A stretch of DNA of 64,000 bases from Pontibacter beigongshangensis (lineage in GTDB: Bacteria > Bacteroidota > Bacteroidia > Cytophagales > Hymenobacteraceae), in contig NZ_VFSD01000017.1 in NCBI RefSeq assembly GCF_014332515.1, positions 62,001 to 126,000 of the forward strand. Direction: 5' to 3'. The translations under genes were made by a program, and so were the position numbers. The notes beneath the pieces were generated by a model. It did no database searches and had not been told where the DNA came from. It was given only the letters and a program-made list of their open reading frames with translations. Position 1 is the stretch's first letter; each line of letters begins with the position of its first letter. This document shows positions 53,464 to 62,743 of the stretch, in pieces.

Positions 53464-55110
53464 TTAAAGCGAAACGCCTCGTTTCCAGGGAATAAAGTCG
53501 TCCTGACCAAGCTTTTGGGCTTTGGTAAGAACCTCGCCGCTGGCTACTGCAATAATATGCTCCAGCATCGCTTCACCCATTTCTTCGATGGTTTTGGTAC
53601 CTTCTATCACCGGGCCGGTGTTCACATCGATAATATCAGACATGCGCTGTGCCAGAATAGTGTTTGAAGAAACCTTAATAACTGGTGTTACCGGGTTACC
53701 GGTTGGCGTACCAAGACCAGTGGTGAACAGGATAATGTTCGCGCCGGAACCAGCCATAGCCGTGGTGCTTTCTACGTCGTTGCCAGGCGTGCATAGCAGG
53801 TTCAGACCAGGTTGGGTTACATACTCAGGGTAATCCAGCACGTCTACAATCGGAGAAGTACCGCCTTTTTTAGCTGCACCCGCTGATTTAATGGCATCCG
53901 TGATCAGGCCGTCTTTGATGTTACCCGGGCTAGGGTTCATGTCGAAACCAGAACCTACTGCCTCTGCTGCACGTGCGTAGGCACGCATCAGCTCCACAAA
54001 ACGGTCGGCCGTTTTATCATCAACACAACGGTTTATCAGGTCTTGCTCTACACCGCACAGCTCTGGGAACTCCGACAGGATGGACTTGCCGCCCAGGGCT
54101 ACCACCAGGTCAGACACGTGGCCTACCGATGGGTTGGCAGAGATACCAGAGAAACCATCAGAACCACCACACTCCAGGCCAACCACCAGTTTGCTCAGCG
54201 GGGCAGGCTGGCGTCGGTTTTTGTCGGCTTCTACCAGACCAATAAAGGTTTTGCGGATAGCCTGCGACAGCAGTTCCAGTTCAGTGCCTTCTTTCTGCTG
54301 CTCCAGCACGATCAGCGGCTTGGAGAAGTTAGGGTTAATGGCTTTGATTTTTTCTTCCAGAATGCTCACCTGTGCGTTCTGGCAACCCAGGCTCAGTACG
54401 GTGGCACCTGCCACGTTCGGGTTGTTGATATAACCTGCCAGCAGGGCGCACAGCATGTCAGAGTCTTGTCTGATACCGCCGCAGCCACCTTCGTGCGTCA
54501 GGAATTTAATACCGTCTATATTTTCGAATACACGCTTCTGACCGTTAGAGGTCGTAGCCTGTAAAGAAAGCTTCTCAATTTCTTCTATGTTGCCAGCCTG
54601 GTAGAGCTCCACCATCTGCTGCACATAAGATTTGTAAATGTCCTGGTTTCCGAAGCCAAGCTCATCGATAAAAGCTTGCTTAATTATGTTCACGTTGCGG
54701 TTTTCGCAGAACACCATCGGGATAACCAGCCAGTAGTTGCCGGTACCTACCTGGCCATCGGCGCGGTGGTAGCCGTTAAAAGTTCTGTTTGCCCATTTAG
54801 ATACGTCGGGGGCTGTCCAGCCGGTAACTTTGGTTTTTCCGGTGAATTCCGAAACGGAATGTTTCACGTTATGGATGGTGAGCACGCCACCGGTCGGGAT
54901 AGTAGATACGGCTTTGCCAACCAGCGAGCCGTACATAAATATTTCGTCACCAGGAGCTAATTCCTGCTCTGCAAACTTATGTTTGGCTGCAACATTTTCG
55001 GCAAGCACAATCTTGTTGCCGTTATATTCAACCACCTCACCATATTCCAGGTCCGTCAGTGCTACCAGCACGTTATCATCAGGATGGATTTTTAAAATTT
55101 TCTTTGACAT
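53464..55110 (-). CDS. uxaA: Altronate dehydratase
   Basis: Dehydrates D-altronate to 2-keto-3-deoxygluconate (KDG), third step of galacturonate breakdown. Full-length 548-aa form: N-terminal SAF-like domain (about 1-95: ILKIHPDDNVLVALTDLE, VLTIHNVKHS), then the large catalytic domain with GNYWLVIPMVFCENRN, THEGGCGGIRQDS, LGCQNAQV, VGLECGGSDGFSG and NPSPGNIKDGLITDA, whose cysteines are expected to bind iron. It is isolated from the other uxa genes by about 30 kb, yet a perfect 18-bp palindrome resembling the LacI-spacer sites lies 20 bp upstream of the start, so it is predicted to be in the same regulon. Confidence 0.96.
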   Translation of the reverse strand: MSKKILKIHPDDNVLVALTDLEYGEVVEYNGNKIVLAENVAAKHKFAEQELAPGDEIFMYGSLVGKAVSTIPTGGVLTIHNVKHSVSEFTGKTKVTGWTAPDVSKWANRTFNGYHRADGQVGTGNYWLVIPMVFCENRNVNIIKQAFIDELGFGNQDIYKSYVQQMVELYQAGNIEEIEKLSLQATTSNGQKRVFENIDGIKFLTHEGGCGGIRQDSDMLCALLAGYINNPNVAGATVLSLGCQNAQVSILEEKIKAINPNFSKPLIVLEQQKEGTELELLSQAIRKTFIGLVEADKNRRQPAPLSKLVVGLECGGSDGFSGISANPSVGHVSDLVVALGGKSILSEFPELCGVEQDLINRCVDDKTADRFVELMRAYARAAEAVGSGFDMNPSPGNIKDGLITDAIKSAGAAKKGGTSPIVDVLDYPEYVTQPGLNLLCTPGNDVESTTAMAGSGANIILFTTGLGTPTGNPVTPVIKVSSNTILAQRMSDIIDVNTGPVIEGTKTIEEMGEAMLEHIIAVASGEVLTKAQKLGQDDFIPWKRGVSL

Positions 55111-55130
55111 ATCTAATGCTAATGGTTATT

Positions 55131-55148
55131 AGCGCAATCGATTGCGCT
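55131..55148. promoter_or_regulatory. LacI-type operator upstream of uxaA (perfect palindrome)
   Basis: AGCGCAATCGATTGCGCT is fully self-complementary over 18 bases and sits 20 bp before the uxaA start codon. Confidence 0.8.
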
Positions 55149-55469
55149 CATTTGCAAATAAGCAAAATGTTTTTCTTAATTTGAAAAGAATTTGAGTAAA
55201 AATTTTTATAAGAGGTAACTTTCTACTATAAAGCCCGGAAAGTATACTAAGGGATCAACAACCTGGCTGCAAATAAAATTCCTGGCCCTAAAATACTAGT
55301 TTTTTCTATATAAACAACCCTGCACAGCGCCTGCCCAGTCAGCAATGACAGATCAGGTGGCTGGCCAATGGAGCTGCTTAGAATAATTATATACAAAGCA
55401 TTCGTTTAGCTCTTTTTTTTAGGTTCTAAGGGATGCGGTTTGCAACAGTCTGGTCAGGGGGCAAACGGT

Positions 55470-55508
55470 AGCAAATGCCTCCGGAGGGCCATTTTCATTC
55501 AAATAATT
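55470..55508 (-). repeat. CCTCCGGAGG interspersed element, copy 15
   Basis: Exact palindrome at 55478-55487, GGCCATTTTCATTCAAATAATT; the tail is poorly conserved. It lies 26 bp past the lipoprotein gene's stop. Confidence 0.82.
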
Positions 55509-55533
55509 ATTTAAGTTTTTTACAAGGCTAAAT

Positions 55534-56004
55534 TTAGAGCTTCTCCACCCGGAGCACGGCCTGCTTTGCGTCACCGAATTTCTCCAGACCGGGGAAAGGC
55601 TTGATTTCCTTCAGGGTGATTTTGTAGGTGGTTTGCCCTACCTGCGTGGTAAGGGTTTGTGTATTCCGTGGGGTGGTGGTTGAGCAAGCGCCGATGCATA
55701 GCGCTACGGCTTCGTTTTTGCCCTGGCTGTTGGATAAAGAAAGCAGCACAGAGGCGGAACCATAGTGCACGCAAACAGCATTGGCCGGGCAACGTGAGTC
55801 GTTTAGTTCCTTGAGCACAAGGTAAAGCTTTCGGGGAGCAGCCCCTCCGGAGAGCAATACCTGCTGCCCGGCCTGCATCGAAAATTCCTGCTTAAAAGGA
55901 ATTCCTTCGGCAAGAGGCTCTGCTGCAGGTGGTGTGTATGGCGCCTCAGGCTGGCAATTCCAGCACAGGAGCGCTACTGTTAAAAGGTAAAAGAAACGGG
56001 TCAT
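55534..56004 (-). CDS. Small lipoprotein with conserved cysteines
   Basis: 156 aa. Signal LLTVALLCWNC gives a lipobox with Cys at about 17. The mature part is a small beta-rich domain. LVLKELNDSRCPANAVCVHYGSASV (about 66-90) and ALCIGACST hold four cysteines, probably two disulfides in the periplasm or at the surface. The DSRCP...C...G pattern recurs in small Bacteroidota lipoproteins of unknown function. It is probably monocistronic, ending next to a repeat copy. No binding partner can be inferred. Confidence 0.72.
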   Translation of the reverse strand: MTRFFYLLTVALLCWNCQPEAPYTPPAAEPLAEGIPFKQEFSMQAGQQVLLSGGAAPRKLYLVLKELNDSRCPANAVCVHYGSASVLLSLSNSQGKNEAVALCIGACSTTTPRNTQTLTTQVGQTTYKITLKEIKPFPGLEKFGDAKQAVLRVEKL

Positions 56005-56153
56005 TGTGTATGCGAATTAGTTGAATTTACATAAACATGAGCCCTTCTCCGGACAAAGGGTTGCAAGTCCATTGCCATAAACCAGGTGCCTGCGCACTGG
56101 GAGAGGTGTAAAACTTTTGCTATCAGAAGATTACTACCTGCAAAATATTCTCC

Positions 56154-57806
56154 TTAAACTCCCGGAGTAGACTGCTCTATATAAAAGTTCGGATCTATGA
56201 CCACTTTCAGCGTTTTTTTCGATCCTTTCAGCTCCTGCCACTTGCTGGTTGGCTCCAGCCACTGCACTTTGCCGTTCAGGTGTACTTTTACCGGCATGTT
56301 AAATCCATCTACTGTGTTTGCCCAGCGGTAGTGCCAGCTGGTGCCTTCCTGCTTGTGCTCCAGCCGGGGCAGGCGCGTGTCGCGGAGGTACTGGTTAAAG
56401 AAGGTGCTGAGGTCCCGGCCGGTTTTCTGGCTCAGATAATCCTCTATCTGTTGCGTGGTGACAGTCTGGTGGTAGAAATCCTGGTTGAGGCCGCGCAGGA
56501 TGCCGCGCCATTTCTCATCGTCGTTCACGATCTGGCGCAGGGTGTGCAGCATGTTGGCACCCTTAGGATACATATCGTCGGAGCCCTGCCGGTTCACCCC
56601 GTAATCGCCAATAATGGGCGCATCGTGCTGGATGTTTTTTCGCAACCCGATTATGTAAGCGTTGCCAGCCTCTTTGCCATAGTGGTACTCCACAAACAGG
56701 TTCTCGGAGTAGGTCGTAAAGCTTTCATGAACCCACATGTCGGCAATGTCTTTGTAGGTGATGCTGTTGGCGAACCACTCGTGGCCGGTTTCGTGCACGA
56801 TAATATAATCGAACTTCAGGCCCCAGCCGCTGCCGCTCAGGTCGTAGCCCATGTACCCGTTCTGGTAGCCATTGCCGTAGGTTACGGAGCTCTGGTGTTC
56901 CATGCCCAGGTAGGGCACTTCCACGAGCTTGTAGCTGTCTTCGTAAAAAGGGTAAGGGCCGAACCAGTGCTCAAATGCCTGCAGGGTCCGGGGCACATCT
57001 TTAAATTGTTTTTTGGCTTTGCTGAGATTTTCGCGGAGCACATAGTAGTCGCAGTCGAGCACGCCTTTTTCGCCCTGGTATTTTTCAGAGAAATGCACAT
57101 AGTCGGCAATGTTCACGTTCACGCCATAGTTGTTGATGGGGTTAGACACAAACCAATGAAAGGTTTTGCTGCCGTCGGTGTTGGTGTCCACCTTCCGGAG
57201 CCTGCCGTTGGAGACGTTTGTGAGATTTTCTGGTACGCGTATGCTGATGAGCATGCTGTCGGGCTCGTCGTACATGTGGTCTTTGCAGGGCCACCAGAGG
57301 CTGGCGCCATCGCCCTGGTTAGAGGTGGCTACAAAAGGCTTGCCCTTGCTGTCTTTTTGCCAGGTGAAGCCGCCCGTCCAGGGAGGGCGCACGCTCACCT
57401 GAGGCTTGCCGCTGTAGTGCACTTCTACGGTATTTACTGTGCCGGCCACCTGGCTTTCGGGCAGGGTTATAAACCAGGCGTTCCCGTCTTGTTTTACTGG
57501 CAGCGGCTTCCCGTTTTGCAACACCTTCTCCATGGTCATGGGCGGCTGCAGGTCCAGCTGCATGCGTTGGTGGGGTTGCAGCACCTTGTACTGCACGGTG
57601 TTTTTGCCGCGCACGGTGCTGTCGGCAGGGTTCACGGCGATGTCGAGGTGGTAGTAGGTCAGGTCCCACCAGGCCCGCTCCGGCGTTATGGAGCCCCTGA
57701 TGCTGTCTTGCCGGGTAAAGGGAGGGGTTTGGGCAAGCGCAGCGGGTGCTGCCACCGCAGACAACATGATGGATACTAAAATTCTGAAAGCAAGGCTATG
57801 TTTCAT
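56154..57806 (-). CDS. M1-family zinc metallopeptidase, secreted
   Basis: 550 aa from the Met at 57806, chosen because it begins a clean signal peptide (MKHSLAFRILVSIMLSAVAA ... ALAQ); an upstream Met at 57830 would add eight non-signal residues. The N-terminal beta domain (VEVHYSGKP, the substrate-side saddle) leads to the catalytic domain with HETGHEWFANS (zinc HExxH) and the third ligand Glu in WVHESFTTYSE. The exopeptidase-type GxMEN motif is replaced by LGMEHQS. It should trim peptides in the periplasm or outside the cell. The C-terminal domain is short, without the HEAT repeats of aminopeptidase N. Confidence 0.93.
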   Translation of the reverse strand: MKHSLAFRILVSIMLSAVAAPAALAQTPPFTRQDSIRGSITPERAWWDLTYYHLDIAVNPADSTVRGKNTVQYKVLQPHQRMQLDLQPPMTMEKVLQNGKPLPVKQDGNAWFITLPESQVAGTVNTVEVHYSGKPQVSVRPPWTGGFTWQKDSKGKPFVATSNQGDGASLWWPCKDHMYDEPDSMLISIRVPENLTNVSNGRLRKVDTNTDGSKTFHWFVSNPINNYGVNVNIADYVHFSEKYQGEKGVLDCDYYVLRENLSKAKKQFKDVPRTLQAFEHWFGPYPFYEDSYKLVEVPYLGMEHQSSVTYGNGYQNGYMGYDLSGSGWGLKFDYIIVHETGHEWFANSITYKDIADMWVHESFTTYSENLFVEYHYGKEAGNAYIIGLRKNIQHDAPIIGDYGVNRQGSDDMYPKGANMLHTLRQIVNDDEKWRGILRGLNQDFYHQTVTTQQIEDYLSQKTGRDLSTFFNQYLRDTRLPRLEHKQEGTSWHYRWANTVDGFNMPVKVHLNGKVQWLEPTSKWQELKGSKKTLKVVIDPNFYIEQSTPGV

Positions 57807-57850
57807 GGACTTGGTGTTTGGCCTGGTCATGCTTTGGTCGTGACAGATAT

Positions 57851-57899
57851 AAATAATTGTAATGAAAAAGGCCCTCCGGAGGCTCTGTGGCTGCTGCTT
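57851..57899 (+). repeat. CCTCCGGAGG interspersed element, copy 16
   Basis: AAATAATTGTAATGAAAAAG, exact palindrome, CTCTGTGGCTGCTGC tail, 45 bp upstream of the M1 peptidase start. Confidence 0.85.
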
Positions 57900-58085
57900 T
57901 TGTCTGGATCAAAATGTACAGAATTTTAGAATGCGCAGCATGATCGTGCCGTGCTTAAATCAGTAAATGAAGTGTAGTAAGAAACCAGACACAACGAGAT
58001 GGCGGAGTTCATCTCCAGGTTTTCAAATCTCCAAATTAATAAATCTGCCATTTAGCCATGCAACCACTAATCATCAGCAATCAAC

Positions 58086-58137
58086 AATTATTCCAATAAA
58101 AACAGCCCTCCGGAGCTTTTGCTGCTCCTGCTGCTGG
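58086..58137 (+). repeat. CCTCCGGAGG interspersed element, copy 17
   Basis: AATTATTCCAATAAAAACAG, CCCTCCGGAGC, then TTTTGCTGCTCCTGCTGCTG. Confidence 0.85.
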
Positions 58138-58408
58138 TGTAGGCTCCTGGTCAGCTGTGGGGGCTGAGGCTTCGGGGCATTTTTTTCTTTGTACGCTCCC
58201 CTCGCAATTTTCCCGGAGTTCTCAGCTTCAATATACGAAGATAACACGTATGGTAGGATGGTGACGCTGGGTGATGGCTATAAATTGATGGAGGAATGTC
58301 TATCCTGGCAGCCCTAAACCGGGGAAAGTGTCGTGACGAAACGTATTGTCAGCGGAGTCTTTGCCAGGCAACAATTATAATGAAACAGGACACTATTTCT
58401 ACAATAGC

Positions 58409-59857
58409 ATGAAGATGAGAAGATATGGTTTGGCTGCCTTTGCAATGGCTGCTCTTATGATAATTAACAGCTGCTCTTCAGACCCGGTAACCGGCAAAAA
58501 GGAGCTGATGCTGCTCTCGGAGGAGCAGGAAATTGAGCTGGGCAGGCAGGCCGACCCGGAGATTGTGGCGCAGTTTGGGCTGTACCCGGATGAGGCCCTG
58601 CAGCGGTTCATGCAGGAAAAGGGGCAGCAGATGGCAGCTGTCTCGCACCGCAGCCAGTTGGAGCACCAGTTCAAAGTGCTCGATTCGCCAGTGATAAACG
58701 CCTTTGCCGTGCCTGGAGGGTATGTGTATTTTACGCGCGGCATTATGGCGCACTTCAACAACGAGGCACAGTTTGCCGGGGTGCTGGGCCATGAGATCGG
58801 GCATGTGGCGGCACGGCACTCGGCGCAGCAGCAAAGCAAAGGTGTGCTGGCCCAGTTTGGGCTGGTGCTCGGCCGGATTATAGCGCCAGAGTTCGAAGGG
58901 TTTGCCAACGCTGCCTCGCAGGGAGTGGGCCTGCTGTTCCTCAAGTTCGGCCGCGACGATGAACGTGAATCAGACAGGCTGGGCGTGGAGTACGCCACCA
59001 AGCTGGGCTACGATGCCGCCGAAATGGCCGACTTTTTCAACACCCTGCAGCGCACGCAGGAGAGCAGCGGAGCTGAAGAAATGCCGAGCTTCCTGTCTAC
59101 GCACCCTGCCTCTGCCGAACGCTACAAAACAGTGCGCCAGTTGGCCGAAAAGCAGCAGCAACAGGAAGGACTCACCGATGCCAAAGTAAACCGCGAAAGC
59201 TACCTGAAGCTGATCGATGGCATGATCTACGGCGAAGACCCGAAGCAGGGCTTTGTAGAGAACGAGGTGTTCTACCACCCGGAACTCCGGTTCAGCTTCC
59301 CGCTACCGGCTGACTGGCGCTACGAAAACTCACCGCAGCATTTCCAGATGGCGCCAAAAGACGGCAAGGCCATGATGATGCTCACGCTAATCCAAGGCGA
59401 GTCGCTGGAAGCGGCGGCGCAGCAACTGTTGCAAAACAACCAGCTACAAGCGCAGGAAACAAAGCAGCTGACTGTAAATGGCCTGCATGCCCTGGCCATT
59501 GTAGCCGACCAGGTGCAGCAGCAACAGGCCACACTTCGGGTGCTGGCCTACCTGATTGAGTTCCGGGGCAACATTTATACTATCATGGGGGTTACCACAC
59601 CCGCAGAGTTTGCGAATTATGCCCCACACTTTGAGCGCACCATGCAGGGTTTCGCCAGTCTTTCCGATCCTGAAAAGCTGAACCGGCAGCCCGATCGGAT
59701 CCGCATCAAAACCCTGCCCCGCAGCAGCACCCTGGCGCAGGCCCTGCGAAATTTCCAGGTGCCGGAAGCGCGCTTGGATGAACTTGCCATTTTAAACGGC
59801 ATGCAACTCGATGACCAGTTGCCGCAGGGGACTATGATTAAAGTGGTGGCGAGATAA
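58409..59857 (+). CDS. M48-family zinc metalloprotease lipoprotein
   Basis: 482 aa from the Met of MKMRRYG (58409), which opens the signal peptide and lipobox (MIINSC); an ATG at 58346 would put 21 unrelated residues before it. The catalytic domain has VLGHEIGHVAARHSAQQ (HExxH) and the Glu ligand in DERESDRLGVEYA. Two hydrophobic stretches around 150-175 resemble the family's membrane-associated segment. A C-terminal part from about 430 (RIKTLPRSSTLAQAL ... LDELAILNGM) looks LysM-like, suggesting peptidoglycan binding. This fits BepA/LoiP-type periplasmic quality-control proteases of the outer membrane. Confidence 0.92.
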   Translation: MKMRRYGLAAFAMAALMIINSCSSDPVTGKKELMLLSEEQEIELGRQADPEIVAQFGLYPDEALQRFMQEKGQQMAAVSHRSQLEHQFKVLDSPVINAFAVPGGYVYFTRGIMAHFNNEAQFAGVLGHEIGHVAARHSAQQQSKGVLAQFGLVLGRIIAPEFEGFANAASQGVGLLFLKFGRDDERESDRLGVEYATKLGYDAAEMADFFNTLQRTQESSGAEEMPSFLSTHPASAERYKTVRQLAEKQQQQEGLTDAKVNRESYLKLIDGMIYGEDPKQGFVENEVFYHPELRFSFPLPADWRYENSPQHFQMAPKDGKAMMMLTLIQGESLEAAAQQLLQNNQLQAQETKQLTVNGLHALAIVADQVQQQQATLRVLAYLIEFRGNIYTIMGVTTPAEFANYAPHFERTMQGFASLSDPEKLNRQPDRIRIKTLPRSSTLAQALRNFQVPEARLDELAILNGMQLDDQLPQGTMIKVVAR

Positions 59858-59966
59858 GAGTTGGAGCTGCTGTTACTCATAGAGGCTTATGTCTTTAAAA
59901 TTGCTGAGACAAGTCCTTTAACTGTGTACGGTTTGCTGTAAATACCGGAGAAGCAGCAGCAGCCAA

Positions 59967-59991
59967 GACCTCGCAGCGCATGCTGCGAGTT
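59967..59991. repeat. CTCGCAG...CTGCGAG palindromic repeat, second copy
   Basis: GACCTCGCAGCGCATGCTGC followed by GAGTT. The arms pair into a hairpin and share GACCTCGCAG with 49863. Confidence 0.5.
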
Positions 59992-60004
59992 TGTGACAAG
60001 CATG

Positions 60005-60057
60005 AATTATTCTAATGAAAAAGCCCTTCCGGAGGCTCTGCCGCTCCTGCTGCTGTC
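60005..60057 (+). repeat. CCTCCGGAGG interspersed element, copy 18
   Basis: AATTATTCTAATGAAAAAGC, CCTTCCGGAGG, CTCTGCCGCTCCTGCTGCTG. Confidence 0.88.
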
Positions 60058-60157
60058 TACCATCAACTAAGAGTTAAAAAGATGAAAATTAACCTGGCGC
60101 AGCACATTCTCTCGCACTTGTATCGGAACGCCTGCGAGGTTTTTTATAGCATCCAGA

Positions 60158-60199
60158 GGCCGCGGAATGGTAGTCACGAGTGAGGACGCTCGCGCCATT
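60158..60199 (+). repeat. GCGAGGACGCTCGCG repeat family, copy 3
   Basis: GGCCGCGGAATGGTAGTCAC, GAGTGAGGACGCTCGCGCC. Best-matching partner of the minus-strand copy at 47954. Confidence 0.78.
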
Positions 60200-60221
60200 A
60201 ATGACTTTAGTTTACCCATAA

Positions 60222-60249
60222 AACAAAAAACCTCTCTAAAACAGAGAGG
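60222..60249 (-). terminator. Terminator of the TonB receptor gene
   Basis: CCTCTCT / AGAGAGG stem with a GTTTT-type loop and a T-rich run on the minus strand, 29 bp past the stop. Confidence 0.88.
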
Positions 60250-60277
60250 TCCTTTATAGAAAATGGGAAGTTTAATG

Positions 60278-62743
60278 TTATTGTATACCGCCGCCTTCGC
60301 CTTGCTTGGCATCGTCGTTGCGGATGCTCTTTTTGCTGCGAACAGGGTTCTGTTGCATCTTACCGAAGCTGTAGTTAAAGGTAATTTTAAAGCCCCGGTT
60401 ATAATTGTTCATCACGATGTTCTGGTCGAAGGCGTCTGTTTTGAAGTTGGTGCGCATGCGCATGTTCGCCCTGAACGGATTGTCGATACCGAAACTGATA
60501 CCTCCCTTTTTATCAAACAATTCCTTTTTGAAGGCAATGCTGTGGTAGGAAAAGGAGGCGAAGCTGCCCTGTAGCTGAATTCTGCTGGAGTTAAAGCCGC
60601 CGTTAAACTGTGCGCTGTAGCCTTTGCCTAACTGGTAAGCCGAGTTCAGGTTGATGTTGTACATCCAGCCATTGTTGCTGCCATACTGCTTGCTGTTCAG
60701 GTCTACAAAGTAAATGTTGGAGCTGCCGGAAATGGTCCAGTCGTTGACAGGCTTTACGCTGCCAAATAGGTTAATGCCATAGGTTTTGTTCTGGGCAATG
60801 TTCCGGAAGGTGATCACGGTCACAGAGTCGTCTTCCAGGTAAGGCAACGTCTCGATGGCATTGTCGGTTTGGCGCATGTACAGCGAGGCGCTGAGCGAGG
60901 TCGATTTAAAGTAGGTGCTGTAGCCAATCTCAAACAGGTCAGTAAGTTCTGCATCGAGGTTTGGGTTACCAAGCACCACCGTGTTCCGGGCCTGCACCTG
61001 GCGGTACGGGTTCAGGTAGTTCAGCGACGGGCGCTGGATGCGCTGCGTAAAGCTGGCTTTAAAGGTATGAACATCTTTGAGGGTGTACGATAAAGCCACG
61101 CTTGGTATAAAATTGTCGTAGTTGCTGCCGAAGGTCTGTTCCTCCGTTTTCAGGTCGGCGTTTATGTCGGTGTATTCGTAGCGGCCGCCCAGTTTCACGT
61201 TCAGCTTCTTTCTGAGGGTGAAGCCGTAGGTCAGGTAAGAGGCATACACATCCTGCTCATAAAAGAAGATGTTCAGTGAGCTGTCGTCCGGACCGTTGGA
61301 TCTGAGGGTGCTGTAGCGGGCATCGCTGTCCACATCCCTGAAAATGCTTTTGGCGCCAATCTCCAGGGTGGTTTTGTTGGCAAACGGATGCGTGTAATCT
61401 ACCTGGAAGGTAAGTTCATCGTTGCCGCCATCGTTGGTGTTGCGAACAAATTCATAAGGGTCCATGCCTCTTTGGAAGGTATAGTCCTGGTTAATTTTGT
61501 TGTTGATATCAGTAAAGCTGTAGAGCGATAAGATGGCAAGCTCCTGACCGGGCTTAAAGGTGTGTAGGTAGTCGAGGTTGATGTCGGCACCCTGGCGGCT
61601 GAAGCGGTTAGTCACGTCGGCAAAGGAGGCAGGGTTGGTCTCTCCAAACATGGTGGAGTTTATTTCCTGCTCGTTCTCCATCCGAAACATGCCTCCGTTA
61701 AAACGCACCCCACCCGATAGGCTGTTCCTGGTATTGATGTCGTAATCAAACCCCACCTGCCCATTCATAAAACCACCCTGTGGCCTGGTTTTTCCTGTGA
61801 ACTGGAAAAGATCGTTTCCGCCGTTAGAAGTGCGCGTCAGGGTGATGTCTCCTTTGTTGTAGAAGGTGTGGGCGCTCACGCTGGCGTTAATGCCGATCTT
61901 GCCCTGGCGTATGTTCAGGCTGGCGTTGCCATTGCTGGAGCGCGTGCCGGCCGTGAGCGCAGCGGAGCCGTTTACGCCCTGCAGGTTGCTGTCTTTTTTG
62001 GTAATGATGTTGATGATGCCGGCAGAGCCCTCTGCATCGTATTTTGCCGAGGGGCTGGTGATCACTTCTACCGACTTGATCATGTCGGCCGGGATCTGCT
62101 TGAGGGCATCGGCAATGCTGCCGGCCATAATGGTGGAGGGCTTGTTGTTGATGAGTACCCGCACATTGGAGGAGCCGCGAAGCATTACGTTGCCGTCGGT
62201 GTCTACCGCCAGGCCAGGCACTTTCTGCATCACGTCGGCGGCATTGCCACCGGCATTTGTCGCATCTTTTTCGGCATTGTACACGGTGCGATCAATCTTT
62301 TCCTCCACCAGGTTTTTCTCGCCGGTTACCACCACCTCGCCCAGGTTCTGCGCGTTGGAGGTAAGGGAGATAGTACCTAAGTTAAGCTGGGCATTGTCAG
62401 ACGTTACAGCTACTTCTCTCAAGATCAGCTGCTGATAGCCGATAAAGCTCACGTTCAGCTTGTATTTGCCTGCCGCTACTTTCTCTATCGTAAAACGTCC
62501 TTTATCGTCGGCCATGGAGCCGTTTACCGGCTGGTCGGTTTGCAGGTCTATCAGGGCAATGGTGGCAAACTCAACAGGTTGTTTGGTGGCTGCGTCGAGT
62601 ACGGTGCCGCTCAGTTTGGCATTGCCTTTGGGGGCCATGCCAGCCTGCTGCAGCGGTCTGGACTGCTGGGCAGCATTGGGAGCCTGCGCCATGGCAGACA
62701 ACGTAGAAAGGCCCAGCAGCAGGAGGAGTAAACTTTTTTTCAT
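60278..62743 (-). CDS. TonB-dependent receptor, outer-membrane beta-barrel family
   Basis: 821-aa outer-membrane protein. Signal peptide (LLLLLLGLSTLSAMAQ), a carboxypeptidase-like regulatory domain at about 40-130 (KLSGTVLDAATKQPVEFATIALIDL), TonB-plug segment (VVVTGEKNLVEEKIDRTVYN; VLINNKPSTIMAGSI; AEGSAGIINIITKKD), then a long barrel of aromatic strands. The order resembles the outer-membrane beta-barrel family 3 receptors rather than SusC, and no SusD partner lies nearby. Barrels of this kind transport siderophores, peptides or other ligands; nothing in the sequence names one. Monocistronic, with its own terminator. Confidence 0.93.
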   Translation of the reverse strand: MKKSLLLLLLGLSTLSAMAQAPNAAQQSRPLQQAGMAPKGNAKLSGTVLDAATKQPVEFATIALIDLQTDQPVNGSMADDKGRFTIEKVAAGKYKLNVSFIGYQQLILREVAVTSDNAQLNLGTISLTSNAQNLGEVVVTGEKNLVEEKIDRTVYNAEKDATNAGGNAADVMQKVPGLAVDTDGNVMLRGSSNVRVLINNKPSTIMAGSIADALKQIPADMIKSVEVITSPSAKYDAEGSAGIINIITKKDSNLQGVNGSAALTAGTRSSNGNASLNIRQGKIGINASVSAHTFYNKGDITLTRTSNGGNDLFQFTGKTRPQGGFMNGQVGFDYDINTRNSLSGGVRFNGGMFRMENEQEINSTMFGETNPASFADVTNRFSRQGADINLDYLHTFKPGQELAILSLYSFTDINNKINQDYTFQRGMDPYEFVRNTNDGGNDELTFQVDYTHPFANKTTLEIGAKSIFRDVDSDARYSTLRSNGPDDSSLNIFFYEQDVYASYLTYGFTLRKKLNVKLGGRYEYTDINADLKTEEQTFGSNYDNFIPSVALSYTLKDVHTFKASFTQRIQRPSLNYLNPYRQVQARNTVVLGNPNLDAELTDLFEIGYSTYFKSTSLSASLYMRQTDNAIETLPYLEDDSVTVITFRNIAQNKTYGINLFGSVKPVNDWTISGSSNIYFVDLNSKQYGSNNGWMYNINLNSAYQLGKGYSAQFNGGFNSSRIQLQGSFASFSYHSIAFKKELFDKKGGISFGIDNPFRANMRMRTNFKTDAFDQNIVMNNYNRGFKITFNYSFGKMQQNPVRSKKSIRNDDAKQGEGGGIQ

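Larger units (their letters stand above)
55111..55533. other. Gap upstream of uxaA
   Basis: Contains the LacI operator at 55131-55148, AT-rich sequence and interspersed-element copy 15. Confidence 0.7.
57807..58408. other. Divergent gap between M1 and M48 peptidase genes
   Basis: Holds interspersed-element copies 16 and 17 and degenerate AT-rich sequence between them (58010-58085). No gene is called. Confidence 0.7.
59858..60277. other. Convergent gap with repeats and terminator
   Basis: Interspersed-element copy 18, palindromic repeats at 59967 and 60158, and the TonB receptor terminator at 60222-60249. No gene. Confidence 0.7.
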
